Assembly: GCA_023146115.1 (NCBI GenBank)
Contig: JAGLCS010000128.1
Location: 1-39,211 of the forward strand
Source of the DNA: Abyssibacter sp.
Lineage (GTDB): Bacteria; Pseudomonadota; Gammaproteobacteria; Nevskiales; OUC007
DNA: 39,211 nucleotides
Reading direction: 5' to 3'
Part shown: positions 1 to 7,233 of the stretch, piece by piece
How the letters are laid out: each line of letters opens with the position of its first letter
Numbering within the stretch: position 1 is the stretch's first letter
The notes under the pieces: model-generated
Databases searched by the model: none
What the model was told of the DNA's origin: nothing
What the model saw: only the letters and a program-made list of their open reading frames with translations
Translations under genes and position numbers: made by a program

Positions 1-639
1 CTGGAGCGCTCGCTGGATGAGCTGGGCGTTGCACCGCGTGTGCTCAAGGGCGATGACGCCGAGCAGGTGTTGGCCAAGCTCGAACTGGACGACATGGAAG
101 ATCTTTACGCCAGCATCGGCCTGGGTCGGCGCCTGTCGCCGCTGGTGGCCCGCCTGTTCCTGGAACCTGCTCAGCAGAACAGCGCCATTGCACTGGTCGC
201 CCCGTTGGCGATTCAGGGCACGGAGGGCCTGATCGTCGAGTACGGCGGCTGCTGCCATCCAATCCCCGGCGATCCGATCCGCGGCCATGTCTCGATGGGG
301 CGCGGCATCGTGATTCATCGGGTCGATTGCAAATCCGGCATTCAGAACCGCAAGGGTGGGCCGCATGACTGGGTTTCGTTGTCCTGGTCCGATGATGTCG
401 AGGGTGACTTCATCGTCGAACTGCGGATTCAAGGGCCCAATCAGCGCGGATTCCTGGCCACCGTTGCCACCGAGATCGCCGATGCCGGTTCCAGCATCGA
501 GAACGTGAACATGTCGGACCGGTCCAGCGGGATGGCGGATATGCGCATCAACATCACCATCCGTGACCGCATTCACCTCGCGCAGGTCATGCGCGGTCTG
601 CGACGCCTCGATATCGTCGAGCGCGTGCAACGCAGCTAA
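1..639 (+). CDS. spoT: Bifunctional (p)ppGpp synthetase/hydrolase SpoT, C-terminal part (5' truncated by window edge)
   Basis: The reading frame is open from base 1 (LERSLDELG...), so only the last ~212 residues of a roughly 700-residue protein are present. The visible part holds the RIS/zinc-finger-like regulatory segment with the conserved YGGCCHPIPGD motif (about residues 80-90) and a C-terminal ACT domain (IQGPNQRGFLATVATEIADAG..., ending RRLDIVERVQRS). In the Rel/Spo family these regions transmit ribosome and metabolite signals to the N-terminal hydrolase and synthetase domains that make and break the alarmone (p)ppGpp in the cytoplasm. The gene immediately downstream is ridA, a common spoT neighbour in gammaproteobacteria, which favours SpoT over RelA. 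The stop codon TAA lies inside the CTAA tetranucleotide that borders the repeat element starting at the next base. Confidence 0.95.
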   Translation: MERSLDELGVAPRVLKGDDAEQVLAKLELDDMEDLYASIGLGRRLSPLVARLFLEPAQQNSAIALVAPLAIQGTEGLIVEYGGCCHPIPGDPIRGHVSMGRGIVIHRVDCKSGIQNRKGGPHDWVSLSWSDDVEGDFIVELRIQGPNQRGFLATVATEIADAGSSIENVNMSDRSSGMADMRINITIRDRIHLAQVMRGLRRLDIVERVQRS

Positions 640-766
640 GGAAACACTGATCTATTCTCACCACCGAGACGGAGTGAGCGCGGTTTGATCATTCCAAATG
701 AGCGAACGACCACGCAGGCTTGCGGGAAAATCGGCAACTTGGCGGCGTGATTAGATCAGTGTTTCC
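640..766. mobile_element. MITE-like repeat, copy 1 (127 bp, internally deleted)
   Basis: The element starts with GGAAACACTGATCTA (640-654) and ends with its perfect reverse complement (752-766). The tetranucleotide CTAA stands on both sides (636-639 and 767-770), as expected of a 4-bp target-site duplication of YTAR type, known for the IS5 group. Compared with copy 2 at 17014-17276 it lacks two internal stretches. One is the ~29 bp between two CGGAG direct repeats; the other is the ~110 bp between two CGGC sequences. It carries no transposase. The left CTAA supplies the spoT stop codon. The IS5 link is inference from the ends and the target; the repeat itself is seen directly. Confidence 0.8.
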
Positions 767-795
767 CTAACGTCCCCCATTTATCTGGAGCAACC

Positions 796-1179
796 ATGCG
801 CCGCATCATCAGCACAGATCAGGCCCCGGCGGCCATCGGAACTTACTCGCAGGCCGTGCAGGCCGGCAACACGGTCTACATTTCCGGCCAGATCCCGCTG
901 GACCCGGTGACCGGCGCCATGGTCGAAGGCGATTTCGAAGCCCAGGCGCGGCAGGTCTTCAGCAACCTCTCGGCGGTGGCCGAGGCCGCCGGCGCCACGC
1001 TGCAGGCGGCGGTCAAGCTGACCATCTTCCTGACCGACCTGGGTGAGTTCGCTGCGGTGAATCGGGTGATGTCCGAATTCTTTTCCGAACCGTACCCGGC
1101 GCGGGCGGCCGTCGAGGTGTCTGCCTTGCCCAAGGGTGCGCAGGTCGAGGCCGACGCAATTCTCGTCCTCGAGGACTGA
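796..1179 (+). CDS. ridA: RidA family reactive intermediate/imine deaminase
   Basis: This 127-residue protein matches the RidA/YjgF/YER057c family over its full usual length. RidA hydrolyses 2-aminoacrylate and related enamine/imine intermediates released by PLP enzymes such as threonine dehydratase, giving 2-oxoacids and ammonia, and so protects PLP enzymes in the cytoplasm. Visible signatures are [24 protein letters not shown] at the N-terminus and the substrate-carboxylate-binding arginine in [23 protein letters not shown] near the C-terminus. The ATG at 796 has a GGAG ribosome binding site (787-790) at good spacing. It follows spoT, separated only by the repeat element, so any spoT-ridA co-transcription now reads through that element. 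Confidence 0.93.
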   Translation: MRRIISTDQAPAAIGTYSQAVQAGNTVYISGQIPLDPVTGAMVEGDFEAQARQVFSNLSAVAEAAGATLQAAVKLTIFLTDLGEFAAVNRVMSEFFSEPYPARAAVEVSALPKGAQVEADAILVLED

Positions 1180-1195
1180 GCGCACTCGAACGACG

Positions 1196-3307
1196 ATGGC
1201 GACTCGGGGGCGCATTGCCGCGGCACGCACCACGCCGTTGACTCCGGACTCACCGCTGACGGCGTTTCCCGGCGTCGGCGACGCAATGGCCGCACGGTTG
1301 GCGCAGTTGGGCCTGCAGGTGGCCGAAGATCTGCTGTTCCACTTGCCCAATCGCTACGAGGATCGCACTCGCCTGTGGACCATCGGCAGCCTGACGCCGG
1401 GTATCCGCGCACAGCTGGTCGGACGGGTCGAGCGGGCCGACCTCAAGTTTGGACGGCGGCGATCGCTACTGGTGTCGCTCACCGACGGCACCGGCCGGCT
1501 CGGCATGCGCCTGTTCCATTTTTCGCGCGCGCAGCAGCGCCAGTTCGTCTCGGGACAGTGGGTGCGTGTGTTTGGCGATGTGCGTCCCGGCCCCACCGGA
1601 CTGGAAATGGCGCATCCGGAGTACAAACTGGTGCCCGGCCCGGAGGACGAGTCCGTCACCGAAGACGCGCTCACGCCGCTGTATCCGCTGACCCAGGGCG
1701 TCACGCAGGGGCGCTTGCGAGCGATGATTGCCCGGGCGATGGACCACCTGCTGACCCAGGTGGATGATCCCTTGCTCGGCGAGTCGTTCGCGGGCCTGCC
1801 CCTACCTGCGCTGCATGAGGCGATCACCGTCTTGCACCGGCCGCCGGTCGGCAGTGATGTCAATCTGCTCGCCAGCGGTTACCACCCGGCCCAGCGGCGC
1901 CTGGCGCTGGAGGAATTGCTTGCGCATCGGCTGAGCCTTAGTGATCTCAAGCGGCGCGCGCGGGAGCAACTGCGGGCCACGCCGCTGCGTCTCGATCGCG
2001 CGGTGCTCCAGCCGCTGCTGGACGGGCTCGGGTTTACGCTCACCGGCGCCCAGCAACGCGTGGTTGGCGAGATCGCTGATGATCTGGCGCGGGAGGGCCC
2101 GATGATGCGCCTGGTTCAGGGCGACGTTGGTGCGGGCAAGACGGTGATTGCCGCGGCCGCACTGCTGGCTGCGGTCCGCGCCGGACATCAGGCCGCATTG
2201 ATGGCACCTACCGAATTGCTCGCCGAGCAACATGCGGTGACCTTGCAGGGTTGGCTGGCGCCCCTCGGGGTGGAGGTGCTGCTGCTGTCCGGAGCACGCA
2301 AGGCACAGGAGCGTCGTCAAATCGAAGCGCGCCTGGAATCCGGAGACGCATTACTCGCCGTCGGAACCCATGCACTGTTCCAGCGCAGCGTTCAGCTGCC
2401 GAAGCTGGCGCTGGTCGTGGTGGATGAACAGCACCGCTTCGGCGTGCATCAACGGCTTGCGCTGCTCGACAAGGGCGCAGACCGCTATCCCCATCAACTG
2501 GTCATGACCGCCACGCCGATCCCCCGGACACTGGCGATGCGGGCCTACGCCGACCTCGACACCTCGGTGCTCGACGAACTGCCGCCGGGCCGGACTCCGG
2601 TCGCGACCATTGTGCTGGACCAGCAGCGTCGCGATGCTGTCATCGAACGCGTGGCCGCCGCCTGTCAGCGCGGCCGGCAGGCGTATTGGGTCTGCACGCT
2701 GGTGGAAATCTCGGACCAACTGGATGCCGAGGCGGCCGAAGCGGCGGCGGAGCGGTTGCGTGCAGACTGCCCCCAGCTGCGTATCGGCCTGGTCCATGGC
2801 CGCATGAAACCGGCCGACAAGCAGCGCGTGATGGCGGAGTTCAAGGCGGGCGGCATTGATCTGCTGGTCGCGACCACGGTCATTGAGGTCGGGGTAGACG
2901 TGCCGAACGCATCGCTGATGATCATCGAAAATGCCGAACGTCTGGGGCTGGCTCAGTTGCACCAGCTGCGGGGGCGCGTGGGCCGTGGCAGCGAATCCAG
3001 CCATTGCGTGCTGATGTATCAGGGGCCGCTGTCACAACTCGCGAAATCAAGGCTGGCGGTGATGCGAGAAACCACCGACGGCTTCCGGATCGCTGAGCGG
3101 GACCTGGAATTGCGCGGACCGGGCGAGGTGATGGGAACACGGCAAACCGGCGAGGTCGGCCTGCGCATTGCCGACATGGTCCGCGACGCCGATTTGCTGG
3201 ATGCGGCCGAGGCCATCGCGGTGGGTCTTGGCGAGCGCAGCGATGATGTCCGCCGAGTGCTGTCGCAACGCTGGGTCGCCGGAGCCGAGCGCTTCGCACG
3301 CGCCTGA
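1196..3307 (+). CDS. recG: ATP-dependent DNA helicase RecG
   Basis: RecG is a monomeric double-strand DNA translocase that remodels stalled replication forks and Holliday junctions. The protein (703 residues from the ATG at 1196; E. coli 693) shows the N-terminal HhH/wedge region (LTAFPGVGDAMAARL; PNRYEDRT) with the OB-fold wedge domain at about 60-160. The superfamily 2 helicase motifs are GDVGAGKT (Walker A), DEQHRFGVHQR (a DEQH form of motif II), TATPIPRTLAM (III), TTVIEVGVDVPNA (V) and RGRVGRG (VI). The ORF track begins at 1136, inside ridA; the ATG at 1196, 16 bp after the ridA stop, fits the family N-terminus better. The close spacing to ridA suggests a spoT-ridA-recG operon; spoT and recG are neighbours in many proteobacteria. 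Confidence 0.96.
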   Translation: MATRGRIAAARTTPLTPDSPLTAFPGVGDAMAARLAQLGLQVAEDLLFHLPNRYEDRTRLWTIGSLTPGIRAQLVGRVERADLKFGRRRSLLVSLTDGTGRLGMRLFHFSRAQQRQFVSGQWVRVFGDVRPGPTGLEMAHPEYKLVPGPEDESVTEDALTPLYPLTQGVTQGRLRAMIARAMDHLLTQVDDPLLGESFAGLPLPALHEAITVLHRPPVGSDVNLLASGYHPAQRRLALEELLAHRLSLSDLKRRAREQLRATPLRLDRAVLQPLLDGLGFTLTGAQQRVVGEIADDLAREGPMMRLVQGDVGAGKTVIAAAALLAAVRAGHQAALMAPTELLAEQHAVTLQGWLAPLGVEVLLLSGARKAQERRQIEARLESGDALLAVGTHALFQRSVQLPKLALVVVDEQHRFGVHQRLALLDKGADRYPHQLVMTATPIPRTLAMRAYADLDTSVLDELPPGRTPVATIVLDQQRRDAVIERVAAACQRGRQAYWVCTLVEISDQLDAEAAEAAAERLRADCPQLRIGLVHGRMKPADKQRVMAEFKAGGIDLLVATTVIEVGVDVPNASLMIIENAERLGLAQLHQLRGRVGRGSESSHCVLMYQGPLSQLAKSRLAVMRETTDGFRIAERDLELRGPGEVMGTRQTGEVGLRIADMVRDADLLDAAEAIAVGLGERSDDVRRVLSQRWVAGAERFARA

Positions 3308-3404
3308 CCATGCTCGACTGCGTTGGCTGCGGGTGTGAACGCCAGCGTCGCAACGCGGTCTCGTGCACTGTACCGCCCATTCCTCACGAACCAGGAGTTA
3401 CTTC

Positions 3405-4295
3405 ATGTCCGATGATCAGGGTTACACGCCGCCGACAGTCTGGACCTGGGATGCCGAAAGCGGAGGGCGCTTCGCCAGCATCAACCGCCCGGTGGCCGGT
3501 CCGACCCACGACAAGAGCCTGCCAGTGGGCGAGCACCCCTTGCAGCTCTATTCGTTGGCGACGCCGAATGGCGTCAAGGTCACCGTCATGCTGGAAGAGT
3601 TGCTGGAGCTCGGTCATGCCGGAGCCGACTACGATGCCTGGCTGATCAACATCACGGAGGGCGATCAGTTTTCGTCCGGCTATGTCGACATCAACCCGAA
3701 CTCGAAGATTCCGGTGATGGTAGATCGCAGTACCGACACGCCTACCCGGGTGTTCGAATCCGGTTCGATTCTGCTGTATCTGGCCAACAAATTCGGCGCG
3801 CTGTTGCCGCTGGAGCACCACGCGCACACCGAGGCCATGAACTGGCTGTTCTGGCAGATGGGCAGCGCCCCCTTTCTGGGAGGCGGGTTCGGCCACTTCT
3901 ACGCCTACGCGCCAATCAAGATCGAGTACGCGATCAATCGCTACGCGATGGAAACCAAGCGCCAGCTCGATGTGCTCAACCGACATCTAGCCGAGCATGA
4001 ATACCTGGCCGGGGACGACTACAGCATCGCCGATATCGCCAACTGGCCGTGGTACGGCGCGCTGGTCAAGGGCTTGCTGTACGAGGCGGGGGAATTCTTG
4101 CAGGTGCAGGACTACAGCCATGTCATTCGCTGGGCGGATGCCATTGCCGCGCGGCCGGCGGCGCAGCGGGGGCGCAAGGTCAACCGGGTTTGGGGCGAGC
4201 CGTCCGACCAGCTCTTCGAGCGGCACGACGCCAGCGATTTCGATCAGCGCACCCTGGACAAGCTCAATCCGTCGGCCAAGGCCACGACGCTATAA
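3405..4295 (+). CDS. yghU: YghU-type glutathione S-transferase / disulfide-bond oxidoreductase
   Basis: This 296-residue protein aligns by eye with E. coli YghU along its whole length: an N-terminal extension (VWTWDAESGGRFASINRPVAGPTHDK), a thioredoxin-fold GST domain (about 45-130, PLQLYSLATPNGVKV, NPNSKIPVM, ESGSILLYLA) and an all-helical C-terminal domain (MNWLFWQMGSAPFLGGGFGHFY...DYSIADIANWPW). Nu-class GSTs of this type bind two glutathiones and have disulfide reductase and organic peroxide reductase activity in vitro; the physiological substrate is unknown. The start ATG at 3405 has AGGAG 8 bp upstream; the longer ORF start at 3363 has no such site and adds residues foreign to the family. 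It lies 97 bp after recG, probably with its own promoter. Confidence 0.92.
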   Translation: MSDDQGYTPPTVWTWDAESGGRFASINRPVAGPTHDKSLPVGEHPLQLYSLATPNGVKVTVMLEELLELGHAGADYDAWLINITEGDQFSSGYVDINPNSKIPVMVDRSTDTPTRVFESGSILLYLANKFGALLPLEHHAHTEAMNWLFWQMGSAPFLGGGFGHFYAYAPIKIEYAINRYAMETKRQLDVLNRHLAEHEYLAGDDYSIADIANWPWYGALVKGLLYEAGEFLQVQDYSHVIRWADAIAARPAAQRGRKVNRVWGEPSDQLFERHDASDFDQRTLDKLNPSAKATTL

Positions 4296-4326
4296 GGCTG
4301 CGACGCTTCGGCAGGTTCCCGCGTCT

Positions 4327-4406
4327 CGCTGGGGAGGGCACCCCGCCCGGCAACAAGGCATGCCGACCGCGCCACTGGCCGGGCGGCTTCGCAGGGAGAC
4401 GCGACC
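4327..4406 (+). other. GC-rich imperfect inverted repeat upstream of a small secreted-protein gene
   Basis: Two nested pairs are visible: outer arms GCGTCTC / GAGACGC and inner arms CCCGCCCGG / CCGGGCGG, separated by about 30 bp. The 3' outer arm contains the GGGAG ribosome binding site of the gene starting at 4407, so folding of the transcript would hide it. No known riboswitch class could be recognised. The structure is imperfect and could be chance in GC-rich DNA. Confidence 0.3.
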
Positions 4407-4703
4407 ATGACCAATCGAAGATCCACGCAAGGGCGGCCATGGCTGGCCGTCGGGCTAGTCCTGGGCCTGCTCGCGGCGCCCGGCGGGGCCGCTGCTGGCG
4501 CGGTGCCGCGCACGGCCGACCCCGATAGCGCCCGTCATTGGCTGGTGCTGAACTTCGATACGCAACCTGTTGGTCGGCAAATCGCCCAGCAGGGCAACGC
4601 AGCGCTGCAGAGGATTCGTGCGGGCATCCGGGTCACCGCCCCAGCGCTGCCGCGGCCCCAGCGCGACGAACTGGCGAGTCGTCAGGCTCAGCTCGACGGC
4701 TAG
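4407..4703 (+). CDS. Small secreted protein of unknown function
   Basis: This 98-residue protein was not recognised. It begins with a basic stretch (MTNRRSTQGRPW) followed by a hydrophobic segment (LAVGLVLGLLAAPGGAAAGA), which reads as a Sec signal peptide with cleavage near the AxA at about residue 31. The mature part (~65 residues) is soluble, arginine- and glutamine-rich, with no cysteine. The ATG has GGGAG 8 bp upstream. It ends 57 bp before the convergent oxyR gene; between them is a perfect palindrome, GTCGCCGCGGCGAC (4705-4718). The start, ribosome binding site and signal peptide support a real gene, but codon context alone does not prove it. Confidence 0.6.
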   Translation: MTNRRSTQGRPWLAVGLVLGLLAAPGGAAAGAVPRTADPDSARHWLVLNFDTQPVGRQIAQQGNAALQRIRAGIRVTAPALPRPQRDELASRQAQLDG

Positions 4704-4760
4704 CGTCGCCGCGGCGACTGATTTGCCTGGCAATCGCCGGCACGACATGGCCTGAGAGAA

Positions 4761-5711
4761 TCAGGCGGCTGGGCTGACCTCCCAGGGAGCCGGCTCCTGT
4801 ACCCAGGTGACGCCAGCCATGGCGCTGGAAAGTATCGCTTCCTGCAGTGCGGCGATGGCCTGCCGGCGAGGGAAGTTCTTGCGCCAGGCTATGGCGATGC
4901 GGCGCTGCGGTGCCGGTGACTGAAACGGCCGCGTGATCAGCATGGTGGTTTCATCCGGCCGGTTGACGATTGAGCTCTGAGGCAGGACGGTGATACCCAG
5001 CCCGCTGGCGACCATGTGTCGGATCGTCTCCAGACTGGAGCCGGTTAGCGGTCTCGGCTGACCCTGCACCTGATCGACACAATTCGGGCAGGCCTCGACG
5101 ACCTGATCCCGGAAGCAGTGACCTGGTCCCAGCAGCAGCAGGTGCTCGCCGGCCAGCTCTTCGGACGGAATGTCCTCGGCCGCCGCCCAGGGGTGGTCGG
5201 CGGGCAGGACCACCGAAAAGCTCTCGTCGTAAACCGGCCACGTCTGCAGGCCGGCCTGATCAATCGGCAACGCGATGAGGATTGCATCCAGTTCGTTCTG
5301 CTTGAGCTGCTCAATCAGATTGACCGTGAAGTTTTCCTCGATGATTAGCGGCATGCTGGGCGCTGCCTTCCGCAGGGCCGGGACGAGGTAGGGCAACAGA
5401 TAAGGCCCGACCGTGTAAATCGCCCCCAGGCGCAGTGGGCCAGCCAGTTCGTTCTGTCCAGCGCGGGCCAGCTGCTCGATCTGTGCCGCTTCGGACAGCA
5501 CCACCCGGGCCTGGGCGATGATGCGTTCGCCGATGGGGGTGGGTCGCGCTTCGCCGCGGTGCCGTTCGAACAGCGTCACGCCGAGTTCATCTTCCAGTTT
5601 GCGCAGCGCCACCGACAACGTCGGCTGGCTAACAAAGGAGCGGTCGGCCGCGCGGCCGAAGTGGCGTTCGCTGTCCAGGGCGACCAGATACTTGAGTTCG
5701 GTCAGTGTCAT
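4761..5711 (-). CDS. oxyR: Hydrogen peroxide-sensing transcriptional regulator OxyR
   Basis: This 316-residue LysR-type regulator has the N-terminal winged helix-turn-helix (MTLTELKYLVALDSERHFGRAA...QPTLSVALRKLEDELG) and a periplasmic-binding-protein-like sensor domain. The OxyR-defining pair of cysteines is present in GHCFRDQVVEACPNC, nine positions apart as in E. coli Cys199/Cys208, where peroxide forms an intramolecular disulfide that turns on the activator. Known targets include ahpCF and katG; ahpC-ahpF lie in this same window at 30967-33252 with an OxyR-like site upstream. It is the last gene of the minus-strand hemF cluster, 54 bp after hemF, so basal expression may come from that operon. 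Confidence 0.94.
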   Translation of the reverse strand: MTLTELKYLVALDSERHFGRAADRSFVSQPTLSVALRKLEDELGVTLFERHRGEARPTPIGERIIAQARVVLSEAAQIEQLARAGQNELAGPLRLGAIYTVGPYLLPYLVPALRKAAPSMPLIIEENFTVNLIEQLKQNELDAILIALPIDQAGLQTWPVYDESFSVVLPADHPWAAAEDIPSEELAGEHLLLLGPGHCFRDQVVEACPNCVDQVQGQPRPLTGSSLETIRHMVASGLGITVLPQSSIVNRPDETTMLITRPFQSPAPQRRIAIAWRKNFPRRQAIAALQEAILSSAMAGVTWVQEPAPWEVSPAA

Positions 5712-5765
5712 GACGGGAGTCTGTCCCGGCCGGTATGGCTGCGCAACATAGACCGGGCGCGACCG

Positions 5766-6683
5766 CTACGCCCAGGCTCGCGGTACGAGGAAATGTTCCG
5801 TCAGCGCAGCCTCTGGCGAGCCGGGTTCTGGCACGTGCCGATACCGCCAGCCGGAGGCAGGTGGCATGGACATCAGAATGGATTCGGTGCGCCCGCCCGA
5901 CTGCAGCCCGAACAGCGTGCCGCGGTCGTGCACCAGGTTGAACTCCACATAGCGCCCGCGGCGGTATAGCTGGAACGCCCGCTCGCGTTCGCCGTACGTC
6001 ATGTCGCAGCGGCGCTGCAGTATCGGCAGCAGCGCATCGACATAGCCCCGACCGACCGACTGCTGGAACGCGAAACAGCGCTCGAAACCCCCATCGTTGA
6101 GGTCGTCGAAGAACAACCCACCAATGCCGCGGGGCTCCTGGCGGTGCGGCAGATAGAAGTAGTCGTCGCAGGCCTGCTTGTAGCGCGGGTACACCTCGGC
6201 GCCGAAGGGTGCGCAAAGCGCTTTCGCTGTCGCATGCCAGTGGCGGCAGTCTTCGTCGAAACCATAGATCGGCGTGAGATCGAAGCCGCCACCGAACCAC
6301 CAGATCGGCGGGCTATCGGCCGATTCCGCGACCAGAAAGCGCACGTTCATATGTGACGTGGGCGCATAGGGGTTGCGGGGATGGACGACCACGGAAACGC
6401 CCATGGCGCGAAACCCCCGGCCGGCCAGCTCGGGATTGCGGGCACTAGCCGCGGGCGGCAGCCGCTTGCCCTGGATGACCGACAGCGCCACGCCGGCGCG
6501 TTCCAGTGCGGCGCCATCTTCCAGCACCCGGGTGTTGCCGCCACCGCCTTCGGCGCGCTGCCAGACATCGTGTGCGAAGCGTGCGGTGGGCTCCAGCGAC
6601 TCCAGCGCCGAGCAGATGTCGCTTTGCAGTTGACGCAGAAATGCCTCAACCGCCGCAGGCTGGATGGTCGCGGAATCAGCCAC
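5766..6683 (-). CDS. hemF: Oxygen-dependent coproporphyrinogen III oxidase HemF
   Basis: HemF decarboxylates two propionates of coproporphyrinogen III to give protoporphyrinogen IX, using O2, in haem synthesis in the cytoplasm. Family blocks seen are [60 protein letters not shown] and [31 protein letters not shown]. The ORF track starts at a TTG (6722). A GTG at 6683 is preferred because it has GAGGCGG just upstream, overlaps the tsaC stop by 8 bp (GTGGCTGA), and gives 305 residues, close to the E. coli 299. It is the penultimate gene in the topA-tsaC-hemF-oxyR run. Confidence 0.94.
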   Translation of the reverse strand: MADSATIQPAAVEAFLRQLQSDICSALESLEPTARFAHDVWQRAEGGGGNTRVLEDGAALERAGVALSVIQGKRLPPAASARNPELAGRGFRAMGVSVVVHPRNPYAPTSHMNVRFLVAESADSPPIWWFGGGFDLTPIYGFDEDCRHWHATAKALCAPFGAEVYPRYKQACDDYFYLPHRQEPRGIGGLFFDDLNDGGFERCFAFQQSVGRGYVDALLPILQRRCDMTYGERERAFQLYRRGRYVEFNLVHDRGTLFGLQSGGRTESILMSMPPASGWRYRHVPEPGSPEAALTEHFLVPRAWA

Positions 6684-7233
6684 GTGGCATGCCGCCTCGT
6701 GCGTAGTCACCGCTGCCGGCAACGCGGATGGGGGTTGCGCCGCGTAGCGGGCCGGTTCGCCCGCCCAGTTTCAGGTCGACCGCCTGACGGATCTGCGGGT
6801 CGATCTGGGAGGCCCGTCGCGGTGCCGGCCGGCCCCCAGGGTTGGCGCTGGTCGACACGATGGCACCGCCGAAGTGGGCACAAAGCCCGGCGGCAACGGG
6901 ATGGGTGGTGATACGCACGGCGAGCGTCGGTCGTCCCCCCGTCAGCCACCAGGGGCAGGCGACGTGAGCCGGCAGAATCCAGGTCGTCGGTTGATCGCCG
7001 GGCGCCGGTAGATCGCTCAGGTCCACGACATAGGGGGCGAGCCGCTCCGCGCGGTCGGCGATGAGGATCAGCCCCTTGGACACGGGGCGGGCCTTCAGCG
7101 CCAGCAGGGCGAATACCGCGTCCGGGTCCAGCGGATTGCAACCCAGCCCCCAGACACCTTCGGTGGGGTAGAGCGCCAGCCCGCCGGCGCGCAGCCTACC
7201 GGCGGCCTGACGAAGCTGAAACGCCGTCGTCAC
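6676..7233 (-). CDS. tsaC: Threonylcarbamoyl-AMP synthase TsaC (YrdC)
   Basis: TsaC makes threonylcarbamoyl-adenylate from threonine, bicarbonate and ATP, the first step of t6A37 modification in ANN-decoding tRNAs; TsaBDE complete it. The 185-residue protein has the YrdC-domain blocks [42 protein letters not shown] and [11 protein letters not shown], and the basic nucleotide-binding cleft they form. The length fits the short, single-domain TsaC type rather than Sua5. The start is GTG at 7233 and overlaps the topA stop in GTGA, a typical translational-coupling junction. The gene position between topA and hemF is common in gammaproteobacteria. Confidence 0.94.
   Translation of the reverse strand: MTTAFQLRQAAGRLRAGGLALYPTEGVWGLGCNPLDPDAVFALLALKARPVSKGLILIADRAERLAPYVVDLSDLPAPGDQPTTWILPAHVACPWWLTGGRPTLAVRITTHPVAAGLCAHFGGAIVSTSANPGGRPAPRRASQIDPQIRQAVDLKLGGRTGPLRGATPIRVAGSGDYARGGMPRG

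Noticed and set aside
781-1412. Long minus-strand ORFs over ridA and the recG start (189 and 178 residues)
   Set aside because: Shadows of ridA/recG in high-GC DNA; arginine-rich composition and no recognisable domain.
6684-6722. TTG start of hemF given by the ORF track
   Set aside because: TTG without a good ribosome binding site and a long overlap with tsaC; the GTG at 6683 has a GAGGCGG site and gives the family length.
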